From contig JACRSG010000008.1 of assembly GCA_014305285.1 (NCBI GenBank), positions 1 through 64,000 of the forward strand: 64,000 nt of DNA, given 5' to 3'. Shown here one piece after another: positions 1 through 8,627 of this stretch. Source of the stretch: Campylobacter jejuni. Lineage in GTDB: Bacteria; Campylobacterota; Campylobacteria; Campylobacterales; Campylobacteraceae. The translations under genes were made by a program, and so were the position numbers. Within the stretch, counting starts at the first letter, position 1, and the number at the start of each line of letters is the position of its first letter. The notes beneath the pieces are model-generated. The model had not been told where the DNA came from. It saw only the letters and a program-made list of their open reading frames with translations, and made no database searches.

Positions 1-1090
1 CTTGATTGTCTTGTTCTAAACCTTTTTTAGTAGCAAGGATGTTTTCATTGATTATTTTACTCATTTGTCCAAATTCATCATTGCTTTTTACTTCTATAGT
101 AGAAACATTTTTTGTTTTATGGTTGATGAAGTCGAAGAATGAAGTTAAACCTGTTTGGATAGCTGTAAGTGGGGAAAGATATTTTGATACGATGAAATAA
201 AGGAAAATAACGCTGAATACTACCACAATAATGACAACAATAGCTTGAGTAAATGCAATTTTATAAATAGGCTCATTTATAATATTAGCAGTTTCAGTAA
301 TGCAAGCAGTATAAGAAGCAAAGACTCGAGTACAAGTTCCAAGTCTTTCTTTACCGTCTAATTCATAAGTAAAAAATTTATAGTCTCCATGTGTTTTATA
401 CGCATTTAGAACAGGAGAGCTGTCAACAGATGGATTTAATAATGCTTTATCAGTTGCAGCAAATATTTTATTTTCTTTATCAAATAAAAAAGTATTTCCA
501 GGGGTTGCTGCAAGTGAATTTTGTAAATCTTCTAGTAGTATATCGATACCTAATACTCCTATCAATTTACCATCTTTGTAAAGAGCTTTAGAATATGTGA
601 TTACATATTGTTTTGAGTTTATATCTAAATATGCTGGAGTAACAAAAATATCATTTGTTTTTAGAGCTTCTTGATACCAATCTCTTGTCCTCATATCTAT
701 ACCATCAGTCAACTCAGGCATTTTATTGGATTTTTGACTAAGTAAAGATTTTCCATTGGTTAAACCTAAATAAGTATTTAATGCATTGATGCTATGAAGA
801 TAATGGTTGAGTATTGGACCAACATTATTAATGATATTTTCTTCAGTACTTAAAGATTGATAAGGTAAGTTTAAGATCTCTTTTTCCAAAGCTTTAGTAA
901 AAGATTGATTTGTAAAACGGAACTCCTCAATGGTAGATTGTGCAACTTTAAGTAAGTCAGCTTGACTTTTAAGGGCGGATTCATATAATGAGGTTTTTGT
1001 AAAATAAAAACTTACAATACCTAGAACAATTAATGCAAAAATTGCAATTAAATTTGCAATCAGGGAAACTTTAATTTTTACGCTATTCAT
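1..1090 (-). CDS. tlp3: Methyl-accepting chemotaxis protein Tlp3/CcmL, 3' end outside window
   Basis: Transmembrane chemoreceptor that senses small molecules in the periplasm and signals to CheA/CheW. An uninterrupted frame of 363 codons starts at ATG 1088-1090 and runs off the window, so the HAMP and signalling domains are mostly missing here. A first membrane helix lies at about residues 9-30, a double-CACHE sensor follows with the motif RDWYQEAL, and a second helix (about 290-315) precedes SKYLSPLTAIQTG. The product resembles Cj1564 of NCTC 11168 as I remember it, but the sensor domain has many substitutions, so ligand range may differ. The next gene over is the merR relic, as in the reference order. 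Confidence 0.85.
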   Translation of the reverse strand, partial: MNSVKIKVSLIANLIAIFALIVLGIVSFYFTKTSLYESALKSQADLLKVAQSTIEEFRFTNQSFTKALEKEILNLPYQSLSTEENIINNVGPILNHYLHSINALNTYLGLTNGKSLLSQKSNKMPELTDGIDMRTRDWYQEALKTNDIFVTPAYLDINSKQYVITYSKALYKDGKLIGVLGIDILLEDLQNSLAATPGNTFLFDKENKIFAATDKALLNPSVDSSPVLNAYKTHGDYKFFTYELDGKERLGTCTRVFASYTACITETANIINEPIYKIAFTQAIVVIIVVVFSVIFLYFIVSKYLSPLTAIQTGLTSFFDFINHKTKNVSTIEVKSNDEFGQMSKIINENILATKKGLEQDNQ

Positions 1091-1191
1091 TTTTTCCTTC
1101 TTTGTGTTTATTTTTAGTTCAAAGCTAAATTTTAAATATCATTTTATCAAATAATTATTAAAATAAAATAATTGTTTTGAAGAAGAAAATC

Positions 1192-1541
1192 ATGGCTTAT
1201 ACCATAAAAGAAGTAGAAAAAGAAACAAAAATAGTGTGAGATATTTTTGAAAAAGTGATATAGAATGGGCAAAATGGATAGAATGGCTTAGAATTTCGAA
1301 CAAATCAAACATTATATAAAACTTTGTTCTTTGGGCATAAAAACCGTTAAAGAAAGACAAGATGCTAAAGCAAATAAAGAAAAAATTACAAAACCAGATT
1401 AAAACGTTATAAAGTAAAGTGAAAAATTCTAGTTAAAAAATAAAAATTTATGATGACATGTTAAAAGATCAAATTGATAGGCTTAATCCAAAAAGCAAGG
1501 ATTATCTATCTTGTGATAAATTGTATAAGTTTAAGGGTTGA
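1192..1541 (+). pseudogene. MerR-family regulator relic (Cj1563c-like)
   Basis: Decayed transcriptional regulator. The frame opens at ATG 1192 as MAYTIKEVEKETKI, a typical MerR helix-turn-helix start, and hits TGA after 15 codons. Further homology is scattered across frames (a stretch resembling KVIWNGQNG, then ERQDMLK-like codons), and the last part reads MLKDQIDRLNPKSKDY, the usual C-terminal end of AdhR/YcgE-type MerR proteins, ending at 1541. Several indels and stops make it non-functional. Its likely targets are the promoters with MerR-type spacing at 1681, 3157 and perhaps 5360. The remaining bases 1542-1680 contain no gene I can identify; a short frame reading NNYSEVSNFLRKDF ends near 1620. 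Confidence 0.75.
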
Positions 1542-1680
1542 TTTATTAAGGGCAAATTTGGGCAATAAGCCTATAAATAATTATTCTGAAGTTTCAAATT
1601 TTCTTCGTAAAGATTTTTAAATTTCACCACTTTTATGAAAGATTTTATTTAAATAGATAAAATATTTTTATTTTAGGTTA

Positions 1681-1711
1681 TTGACTTAGTTCTACTCTCA
1701 TCTTTTATACT
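1681..1711 (+). promoter_or_regulatory. MerR-type promoter/operator upstream of MFS relic
   Basis: TTGACT (1681-1686) and TATACT (1706-1711) are separated by 19 bp, the long spacer typical of MerR-activated promoters. The spacer holds CTTAG and ACTCT, half-sites resembling the AdhR-type operator CTTAGAGT-n-ACTCTAAG. Assignment to the neighbouring merR relic is inference. Confidence 0.55.
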
Positions 1712-1737
1712 TTTAAAAATTTACTTGAAAGGATAAA

Positions 1738-2338
1738 ATGAAAAATTTAAATAAAGCTTCAAATGCTCAAATTATTCTTGTGTTTTGTTTAGGAGTATTT
1801 GGAATTTTAAGTACAGAACTAGGAATGATGGGGATACTTCCTATAGTATCTAAAAACTTTTATGTAAGTATTTCAGACGCAGGTTGGTGTGAGTGTTTTT
1901 GCACTTGTGTTATTTGTATAAATGCTGGAATTTGGGGTTTTTACTCTTATTTTTCTGATTTCTTACATAGTGTAGGAAAAATGAATTTTACTTTGATTTT
2001 AACCTTTAATCATGATAGGTTTTATATTTTGCTTTTTAGTTTTTATAGTGAAATTATGCTTATAATATTTGCCTTTATATTTAGAATTTTAGGAGGAGTG
2101 ATGAATAATGGAACACATTTTATGAGAAGCCATCCTTTTCCAAAGACTGCTGATTTTAGCAATGGACTTTTTATAAGTAGCCAATATAGGATTAAGCACC
2201 GGAATTGTTATTTGTGGACTTGTGATTTCTTTGAGTGATACGCGTTATATTGTTATAAGTTCCGGTATTTTACTAAGTTTTGGAATTATAATGATTTTAT
2301 TAAGAAATAAAATTCAAAATATGAAATTGAGGTTTTAA
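1738..2338 (+). pseudogene. MFS efflux transporter relic (Cj1560-like)
   Basis: Remains of a 12-helix major facilitator transporter of the DHA1/AraJ type. The first helix is intact (LVFCLGVFGILSTELGMMG, followed by LPIVSKNF), typical of this family's N-terminus, but about two thirds of the gene is missing and the rest is split over frames: the frame from ATG 1738 ends at 2238, while the true C-terminal coding (SDTRYIVISSG then a hydrophobic helix) continues in another frame to TAA 2338. At about 200 codons against a usual 390-400 it cannot make a transporter. It lies behind a MerR-type promoter. Confidence 0.75.
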
Positions 2339-2341
2339 GCA

Positions 2342-3142
2342 ATGAAATATAAAATTTTAAATAATGGTTTAAAAATTCCTATTCTGGGTTTTGGAACAGC
2401 TAGATTGCAAGGAGAAGAATGCTATAAGACATTAAGTCATGCTTTAGAATGTGGATATGGTCTTATTGATACCGCACAAATGTATCAAAATCATAAAGCC
2501 ATAGCCAAAGCCTTAAAATCAAGCCAAATACCTAGAAATGAGCTTTTTATACAAAGTAAAATTTCACAAAATTTTGATTATTTACAAGCCAAAGATCAAA
2601 TTTATAAAATCTTAGATGAGCTTGATTTAGAGTATTTGGATTTGCTTTTAATCCATGAACCCTATGAAAATAGTCTTCAAATTTATGATGCTATGCAAGA
2701 AGCTTATGAAAATAAACTGATAAAATCTTTAGGAGTGAGTAATTTTAATGAAAATTTCCTTTTTTGTTTCATGCAAAAAACAACAATAAAACCAGTGCTT
2801 AATCAATGTGAAACTCATCTTTTATACCAGCAAAAACCTTTACATAAAATACTTCAAAAACATAATATATTTTTACAATCTTGGAGTCCTTTTATAGCGA
2901 ATAAAAATGAAATTTTACAAAACCCACTTTTGCTTTTTATGACAAAGAAGTATAACAAAACATCCGCACAAATCATTTTGCGTTTTTTATTGCAACTTGA
3001 TATTTTACTTATTCCTAAAAGCTCTAATTTGCAAAGAATGAAGCAAAATTTGCAAATTTTTGATTTTGAATTAGAAAATGAAGATATGCAAAAATTAATG
3101 GATTTAGATCAAAATAAAAGCTTTTTTGGGTGGTATGATTAA
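2342..3142 (+). CDS. Aldo/keto reductase
   Basis: NAD(P)H-dependent reductase of aldehydes and ketones, cytoplasmic. The 266-residue frame is complete and of normal length for the AKR superfamily. GFGTARL opens the barrel, and the catalytic tetrad can be placed as Asp43 (LIDTAQMY), Tyr48, Lys73 (IQSK) and His105 (LLLIHEP). The ATG lies 3 bases after the stop of the MFS relic, so both probably shared the MerR-type promoter at 1681. Substrate is unknown. It is one of the few intact genes in this eroding cluster, alongside the zinc alcohol dehydrogenase and the quinone reductase. Confidence 0.85.
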   Translation: MKYKILNNGLKIPILGFGTARLQGEECYKTLSHALECGYGLIDTAQMYQNHKAIAKALKSSQIPRNELFIQSKISQNFDYLQAKDQIYKILDELDLEYLDLLLIHEPYENSLQIYDAMQEAYENKLIKSLGVSNFNENFLFCFMQKTTIKPVLNQCETHLLYQQKPLHKILQKHNIFLQSWSPFIANKNEILQNPLLLFMTKKYNKTSAQIILRFLLQLDILLIPKSSNLQRMKQNLQIFDFELENEDMQKLMDLDQNKSFFGWYD

Positions 3143-3156
3143 TTTTTTTAAAACTC

Positions 3157-3187
3157 TTGACTTAGAGTAGGTATTATCTTTTATAAT
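3157..3187 (+). promoter_or_regulatory. MerR-type promoter/operator upstream of hydrolase relic
   Basis: TTGACT (3157-3162), a 19-bp spacer and TATAAT (3182-3187). The spacer carries a full left half-site CTTAGAGT, but the right half is degraded. Same architecture as the element at 1681-1711. Confidence 0.55.
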
Positions 3188-3214
3188 TTTATATTTTATT
3201 ATTTAGGAGTAAGT

Positions 3215-3804
3215 ATGATACAGGAGAATACTTGAGATAAGGTTTTTGCTAAAAGCGATAAAATAGATGTGCAAAAACTTAGCTTTAAAAATCGCTATGG
3301 TATTACTTTGGTTGGGGATTTATATTCCTAAAAATATAATTTTTAAAAAGCTTAGTGCTATAGCTATAAGCGATCCTTTTGGTGCAGTTAAAGAGCAGTC
3401 TTCAGGATTTTATGCACAGACTTTGGCCGAATTAGGTTTTGTTGTTTTAGCTTTTGATCCTTCATTTACAGGTGAAAGCGGTGGAAATCCAAAGAAATGT
3501 AGCAAGTCCAGATATGAATACAGAAGACTTTAGTGCAGCGGTAGATTTTTTAAGTAATTTTGCAAATGTTGATCCTGATAAAATTGGTATTGTAGGAATT
3601 TGTGGATTTGGTGGTTTTGCTTTAAATGTGGGTTCTATGGATACAAGGATAAAAGTTATTGTAACTTCTACAATGTATGATATGAGTAGAGTAAATATCT
3701 AAAGATGCTAATCATGCAGATTTGTATGATATGATAATGCAAAGAAAATTCCTTTTGCAAGAATTGCAGAGTTTTTAAGACAAATCTCTAAGGATTATTT
3801 ATGA
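3215..3804 (+). pseudogene. Alpha/beta hydrolase relic
   Basis: Broken serine hydrolase of the YcjY/DUF1100-like alpha/beta fold. From ATG 3215 the frame has a TGA at codon 7, changes frame near 3325 (GITLVGD then YIPKN) and again near 3490 (after FTGESGGNP), then stops at 3702 and decays further to about 3804. Recognisable parts include FYAQTLAELGFVVLAFDP and DPDKIGIVGICGFGG; the latter is the nucleophile-elbow region, where the serine of a GxSxG motif is not evident (GICGFGG). At least three lesions make it non-functional. A MerR-type promoter lies directly upstream. Confidence 0.8.
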
Positions 3805-3865
3805 AAAAATTTATATTCTTGATATTTATAGTATAATTTTTGCATTTGCAAATAAAGGAGAAAAT

Positions 3866-4285
3866 ATGCAAATAGTAGAAAAAGCAGGAATGCATGGAAG
3901 TTTTAAGGGGAATTTTAAAATTTTTAGTGGTGATGTTAAAGTAAGTATGTTATTTAAGGCAAATGAATGGAGAGCTTTTAGTGGCGGCTTGGTAGAATTT
4001 AGTAAAGGTGCTAGAAGTGCTTGGCATACCCATCCTCAAGGACAAACCTTAATTGTAACAGAGGGTGAAATCATCACAAAAGCTCCAGGACAAAAAGCCT
4101 TTATAGCTAAAAAAGGCGATGTGATAAGCTGTCCTATAGGAGTAAAGCATTTTCATGGTGCAACTAATACAAGCAGTGGAGCACACATAGCGCTTACAGG
4201 TGAAAAAGAGGGCGAAAATGTAGAATGGCTTGAACTTGTAAGCGATGAAGAATATGAAAATGCTTTAAAAGAAGCAAGAGAGTAA
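3866..4285 (+). CDS. Cupin-domain protein
   Basis: Small single-cupin protein of 139 residues, cytoplasmic, probably binding a metal. The first cupin motif is WHTHPQGQTLIVTEGEI (two His plus Gln and Glu) and the second is CPIGVKHFHG (His). Such cupins often sit next to carboxymuconolactone-decarboxylase genes, as here: the next gene starts 6 bases later. The enzyme activity cannot be told from sequence. A -10 like TATAAT lies near 3834 and an AAAGGAG ribosome site precedes the ATG. The gene is intact although both neighbours are broken. Confidence 0.8.
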   Translation: MQIVEKAGMHGSFKGNFKIFSGDVKVSMLFKANEWRAFSGGLVEFSKGARSAWHTHPQGQTLIVTEGEIITKAPGQKAFIAKKGDVISCPIGVKHFHGATNTSSGAHIALTGEKEGENVEWLELVSDEEYENALKEARE

Positions 4286-4291
4286 AGAAAT

Positions 4292-5148
4292 TTGCAAATA
4301 AAACGCAGAAATTTTATAAAAACTTTTATATTTTTTGGAGTATCTTTAAATACTCTTTTTTCACAAACTTTAAAAACCACAAAGGATAAAACCATGCAAT
4401 TAAGACAAAAAGCAAGAGAAATTTTTGAAAAATTCTTAGGAGGGGCAAAAAAGGATCAACTTTTTGCAAGCGATAAAGAGTATTTTATCAATCATATAAA
4501 TTTTACTTTTGGCGAAAGCTTTGTAAAAGCAAATTTGGATACACAAAAATATTTTTTAATCACCCTTGCTTCTACTTTAGCAATAGGTGAAAAATAGAGT
4601 TCAAAGCTTTGCTTAAAGGTGCAATCAATAACGATATAAGCCCTATTGTCATTAAAGAAGTGATTTATCAAGCTACACCTTATGTGGGTTTTGCTAGAGT
4701 ATGTGACTTTTTAAGTCTTTGTAATGAAGTGTTTAAAAATCTAAATATCGCCTTAGCTTTGACTCCACAAGGTACTACTACGGAAGAAAATCGCAAAATA
4801 AAAGGCAGGGAAATACAAAATGCTATTTTTGGTGAAGTAAATATTACTAAAATGATAGAATCTACTCCAGAGGATAAAGCTTTTATAAATGATTTTTTGA
4901 GTGCGAATTGTTTTGGAGACTACTATACACGCACAGGACTTGATCTAAAGACTAGGGAACTTTTAACCCTTGTATATCTTATCTCACTTGGTGGCGTGGA
5001 TAATCAGGTAAAAGCTCACATGCAAGGCAATCTTAATATGGGTCAAAGCAGGGAAAATTTGCTAAATATCGTTGCTGCACTTATTCCATATATTGGCTAC
5101 CCAAGGGCTTTAAATGCCCTAAATTTGCTTGATGGTATTAAAAAGTAG
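4292..5148 (+). pseudogene. Carboxymuconolactone decarboxylase-family protein with frameshift
   Basis: One gene split in two by a single lesion. The first part (TTG 4292 to TAG 4595-4597) begins KRRNFIKTFIFFGV, a twin-arginine signal, then a CMD domain. The frame closes at a run of five A (4590-4594). Adding one A would read on as IEFKALLKGAINNDISPI and continue uninterrupted to 5148, with a second CMD domain (TRTGLDLKTRELLTLVYL). The full product would be about 285 residues and exported. The lesion is a one-base loss in an A homopolymer, so a recent mutation, a reversible change or a base-calling error are all possible. Confidence 0.8.
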
Positions 5149-5359
5149 GATAATGCAAGCAAAATACTCAAGTTTTCCAATATAAAGAATGCCTAGTGCT
5201 TCATCGCTATCATAAAAACCCTAAAATTTTTTTAGCATTATCTCACTAATCTTCACTTCGCATCAGTATTTTTTAGCTTTAATAAAAAAATCATTGAATT
5301 TCAAAAGATGATTATATAAATTGATTGGAAAATAAATTATTAATTTTTTCCAATTTCGC
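5149..5359. other. Intergenic debris, possible minus-strand relic
   Basis: No intact gene. On the minus strand the segment 5150-5220 reads FYDSDEALGILYIGKLEYF without a stop, suggesting the tail of a lost gene, but stops follow on both sides and I cannot name the family. Confidence 0.3.
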
Positions 5360-5389
5360 TTGACCTATAACTCTTTAATGTTTTATAAT
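5360..5389 (+). promoter_or_regulatory. Promoter of alcohol dehydrogenase, possible MerR-type
   Basis: TTGACC (5360-5365) and TATAAT (5384-5389) with an 18-bp spacer containing ACTCT. It resembles the elements at 1681 and 3157 but with one base less. AAAAAGGAG precedes the ATG at 5416. Confidence 0.5.
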
Positions 5390-5415
5390 TATAAAAAACC
5401 AAAAAAGGAGTAAAG

Positions 5416-6492
5416 ATGGAATACAAAATTTTAGAAAACAATCGCATCGCAAGTAAAGGCTATGCAATGCTTAGCAAGGATGCGAAATTTACACCCTTTG
5501 AATTTAGCCGCCACGCTATTGGCGATAATGATATTTTGATTAAAATCCTATATGCAGGTATTTGCCATAGTGATATTCACACCGCAAGAAGCGAGTGGGG
5601 AGAAGCGGTTTATCCTTGTGTGCCTGGTCATGAGATAGCAGGAGAAGTTACGGCAGTGGGTAAAAATGTAAGCAAATTTAAAGTAGGAGATTACGCAGGG
5701 GTTGGTTGTATGATAAATTCATGCGGTGAGTGCGATGCTTGCAAACGCTCACAAGAGCAGTTTTGTGAAAATGGTAAAACCATCTTTACTTACAATAGTT
5801 GCGATGTATTTCATGGCAATGAAAACACTTATGGAGGCTACTCAAACAACATAGTGGTAAGTGAAAAATTTGCTATTTGTGTGCCAAAAAATGCACCGAT
5901 GGATAAGGTTGCACCTTTGCTTTGTGCGGGAATTACTACTTACTCGCCTTTAAGATTTTCTAAGATAAAAGAAGGTTCAAGCGTTGCTATAACAGGCTTT
6001 GGCGGACTTGGTATGATGGCTGTAAAATACGCTGTTAAAATGGGTGCAAAGGTTAGTGTTTTTGCTAGAAATGAAAACAAAAAAGCCGACGCTTTAGCAA
6101 TGGGAGCAAGCTCATTTTACACAAGCACTGATAAAAATATTGTAAAAGAACGCTTTGATTTAATCATCTCAACCATTCCAACACCTTATAATCCTGCCAT
6201 TTATTTGGATTTGCTTAAATTTGGTGGTGAAATGGCCATAGTTGGCTTACCTCCTGTGGAAGATAAGGTAAATATAGGCATAAACGAACTTGTGCATAAA
6301 GCGGGCAAAAAGGTTTATGGCTCCTTAATTGGCGGTATTGCTGAAACTCAAGAAATGCTTGATTTTTCTTTAAAACACGGAATTTATCCAGAAACCGAGC
6401 TTATCACCTCACAAGAAATCGATAAAGCTTATGAAAATCTAACCTCAGGAAAGGCTAAATTTCGCTATGTTATTGATATGACAAAGGAATAA
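5416..6492 (+). CDS. Zinc-dependent NADP alcohol dehydrogenase, CAD family (Cj1548c-like)
   Basis: Medium-chain dehydrogenase that reduces aldehydes with NADPH; cytoplasmic. The 358 residues match the family length. Catalytic zinc ligands are Cys50 (AGICHSD), His72-Glu73 (PGHEIAG) and Cys170; structural zinc is held by Cys103, Cys106, Cys109 and Cys117. The nucleotide fold is at 194-199 (GFGGLG). It has its own promoter with a TTGACC/TATAAT pair. In NCTC 11168 I recall the hsd type I locus starting just beyond this gene; here only a lipocalin relic and the HxlR gene follow, and an hsd locus sits at 40-46 kb instead. Confidence 0.9.
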   Translation: MEYKILENNRIASKGYAMLSKDAKFTPFEFSRHAIGDNDILIKILYAGICHSDIHTARSEWGEAVYPCVPGHEIAGEVTAVGKNVSKFKVGDYAGVGCMINSCGECDACKRSQEQFCENGKTIFTYNSCDVFHGNENTYGGYSNNIVVSEKFAICVPKNAPMDKVAPLLCAGITTYSPLRFSKIKEGSSVAITGFGGLGMMAVKYAVKMGAKVSVFARNENKKADALAMGASSFYTSTDKNIVKERFDLIISTIPTPYNPAIYLDLLKFGGEMAIVGLPPVEDKVNIGINELVHKAGKKVYGSLIGGIAETQEMLDFSLKHGIYPETELITSQEIDKAYENLTSGKAKFRYVIDMTKE

Positions 6493-6493
6493 T

Positions 6494-6678
6494 TTAATAC
6501 TTATCAAAAACCACATCGCTAATGTCAAATCCCTTTTTTGCTTAGCGATGTTTAAAAGCTCTTTGATGCTTTTTTCATCTATTATTGTTTAAGATATTTT
6601 TATCAGGACTACCAACAATGGCAACTTTATATTTACTATCAACAAATATAATTTTCCAAAGAAAGTTCACCTATTAAT
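6494..6678 (-). pseudogene. Lipocalin (Blc) relic (Cj1547-like)
   Basis: Minus-strand debris of an outer-membrane-type lipocalin. Read from 6690 downward it gives VDSKYKVAIVGSPDKNIL, then after frame changes AKKGFDISDVVFDKY and a stop, the usual Blc C-terminal pattern. The N-terminal two thirds are gone and the start of hxlR now abuts it. Identification rests on short motifs only. Confidence 0.5.
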
Positions 6679-7020
6679 TCAAGCATTTTTTCTCTTTTTG
6701 TCCTTCTCACCCCATTTGTACATAGCTTGTAAAATAGGAATTAAACTTTGTCCGCGTTTAGATAAGCTATATTCTACCTTAGGTGGAATTTGAGCGTATT
6801 CTTTTCTGATAATTAAACCATCATTTTCTAATTCTCTTAAGGTATGGGTTAAAGTTTTAAAAGATATGGAGCTTAAAAAGCGTTTGAGTTCATTATAGCG
6901 CACGATTTCATAGCGAAATAAGCAGTATAAAATACTCATTTTATATTTTCCATTAATCAATGCTAGAGTATAGTTAAATCCACATTCTTCGAAATTGCAT
7001 TGAGAATTCTCTTTAATCAT
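6679..7020 (-). CDS. HxlR-family transcriptional regulator (Cj1546-like)
   Basis: Small winged-helix regulator of 113 residues, the typical HxlR length. CNFEECGFNYTLALINGKYK carries the conserved N-terminal cysteine and the GKWK-like motif, and LSKRGQSLIPILQAMYKWG is the usual C-terminal segment. HxlR proteins of this type respond to electrophiles through the N-terminal cysteine. The gene is divergent from the quinone reductase gene at 7120, with a 99-bp shared control region, which suggests it regulates that gene and itself. Stop overlaps the edge of the lipocalin relic. Confidence 0.85.
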   Translation of the reverse strand: MIKENSQCNFEECGFNYTLALINGKYKMSILYCLFRYEIVRYNELKRFLSSISFKTLTHTLRELENDGLIIRKEYAQIPPKVEYSLSKRGQSLIPILQAMYKWGEKDKKRKNA

Positions 7021-7119
7021 TTAACATTCCTTTAGTATAGTATCTTACTTTATTTTCTGTATTGAAAATGATATTATGTTAAGTTATAATTGTATCATAA
7101 AATTTAAAAAAGGATAAAA

Positions 7120-7707
7120 ATGAAAAATATACTCTTGCTTAATGGCACTAAAGAATTTGGAAATTCAAAAGGACAACTTAATTCGACATTGCATAATCAT
7201 GCTTTAGAAATTTTAAAGACATTGGGATATGAAGTAGATCAAACTCACATAGATCAAGGATATGATCCTAAAGAAGAGATACAAAAATTTACAAAAGCTG
7301 ATGCTGTGATCTATCAAATGCCAGCTTGGTGGATGGGTGAGCCTTGGATAGTTAAAAAATATATCGATGAAGTGTTTGGTTTGGGTGCTGGAGTGCTTTT
7401 TAAAAATGATGGGAGAACTCATGAAAATCCTAGCAAAAACTACGGAAAAGGTGGTTTAGATCATGGTAAAAAATACATGTTTTCTCTCACTTGGAATGCG
7501 CCTCTTGAAGCCTTTAATGATAAAAATGAATTTTTTGAAGGAAAGGGTGTGGATATGGTGTATTGGCATTTGCATAAGGCTCATGAATTTATAGGTATGA
7601 AAGCTTTGCCAACTTTTATGTGCAATGATGTGGTAAAAAATCCTCAAGTGGAAAAATATCTAAATGAGTATGAACTGCACTTGAAAAAAATTTTTAAAAA
7701 AATTTGA
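7120..7707 (+). CDS. mdaB: MdaB-type NAD(P)H quinone reductase (Cj1545c-like)
   Basis: Flavodoxin-fold enzyme that reduces quinones by two electrons and so avoids semiquinone stress; cytoplasmic FAD protein. Length 195 matches MdaB. Family motifs are LLNGTKEFGNSKGQLN at the flavin loop and QMPAWWMGEPWIVKKYIDEV in the middle. It lies divergent from hxlR, a common arrangement for electrophile-responsive quinone reductases. An AAAAAAGGATAAAA ribosome region precedes the ATG, and a -10 like sequence is present near 7090-7100. Confidence 0.85.
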   Translation: MKNILLLNGTKEFGNSKGQLNSTLHNHALEILKTLGYEVDQTHIDQGYDPKEEIQKFTKADAVIYQMPAWWMGEPWIVKKYIDEVFGLGAGVLFKNDGRTHENPSKNYGKGGLDHGKKYMFSLTWNAPLEAFNDKNEFFEGKGVDMVYWHLHKAHEFIGMKALPTFMCNDVVKNPQVEKYLNEYELHLKKIFKKI

Positions 7708-7730
7708 TTTAAAAATTTCAAGGTGCAATA

Positions 7731-8627
7731 TTGACTCGAACAAAGTATTTGTATATCTTGCTTGTTTTAGCTATGTTTTTATGGGGTTCATCTTGGCCTA
7801 CTTCTAAGATTTTATCAGCTTATGCTGATACCTCCGTGATTACTTTTTGGCGTTTTTTCTTTGTTTTGATAGGATCTTTGATAGTATTAGGTTTTTTAAG
7901 AATTCCTTTAAGGCTTGAAAAATCTATTTTAAAATGGGTACTGATAGCAGGAATTTTAAATGGCCTTTATACTTTTGTATTTTTTATTGCTATTAAGCAT
8001 GGTTTAGCTGGGAAAGGAGGCGTTCTGGTTACAACTATGATTCCTATTTTTTCTTATTTGATATTTATGATAGCAATATTATTTCAAAAAGATAAAAAAT
8101 CAACTCACAAGATCACAAAGAGTGAAATTCTAGGCTTATTTTTGGGTTTATTATCTGGGCTTTGTTTGCTAAATTTAGGGAGTTTAGAAGATTTATTGGG
8201 TAAATTTAATATTTTATTTTTAACTTGTTCTTTTATTTGGGCTTTGATAGCGGTATTTAACCACAAAGCTAAAGGAGCTCACCCTTTGGCGATTAGCTTT
8301 TATATTAATCTCATTTCTGTTCTAATGTTTTCTTGGGTATTGTTTGATGTAAAAAGTTATGAAATTTTTCATTTTGAATTAAAATTTTGGATCAATATGT
8401 TTGTCATAGCTTTTTTATCAACTATTGTAGGTACTAGTATTTATTATTATGGGATTCACATTTTAGGAAGTGTTAAGGCAAATTCTTTTGTTTTAATCAC
8501 CCCTGCTAGTGCTTTAATTTGCAGTTATTTTATACTAGATGAGGTGCCAAATGCACTTACTTTGTTAGGTTGTGCCTTGGCTATAGGTGCTATATATTTT
8601 ATCAATATTTATGGCAAAAAAGCTTAG
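7731..8627 (+). CDS. EamA-family membrane transporter (Cj1544c-like)
   Basis: Drug/metabolite transporter superfamily permease with ten predicted hydrophobic helices in two EamA repeats (about residues 5-140 and 155-295). It opens with YILLVLAMFLWGSSWPTSKI, a signature EamA first helix. The start is TTG 7731 with AAGGTG a few bases upstream; no ATG fits better. It follows mdaB by 23 bases and is probably co-transcribed. Substrate is unknown. The stop overlaps the convergent pxpC stop by 4 bases. Confidence 0.8.
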   Translation: MTRTKYLYILLVLAMFLWGSSWPTSKILSAYADTSVITFWRFFFVLIGSLIVLGFLRIPLRLEKSILKWVLIAGILNGLYTFVFFIAIKHGLAGKGGVLVTTMIPIFSYLIFMIAILFQKDKKSTHKITKSEILGLFLGLLSGLCLLNLGSLEDLLGKFNILFLTCSFIWALIAVFNHKAKGAHPLAISFYINLISVLMFSWVLFDVKSYEIFHFELKFWINMFVIAFLSTIVGTSIYYYGIHILGSVKANSFVLITPASALICSYFILDEVPNALTLLGCALAIGAIYFINIYGKKA

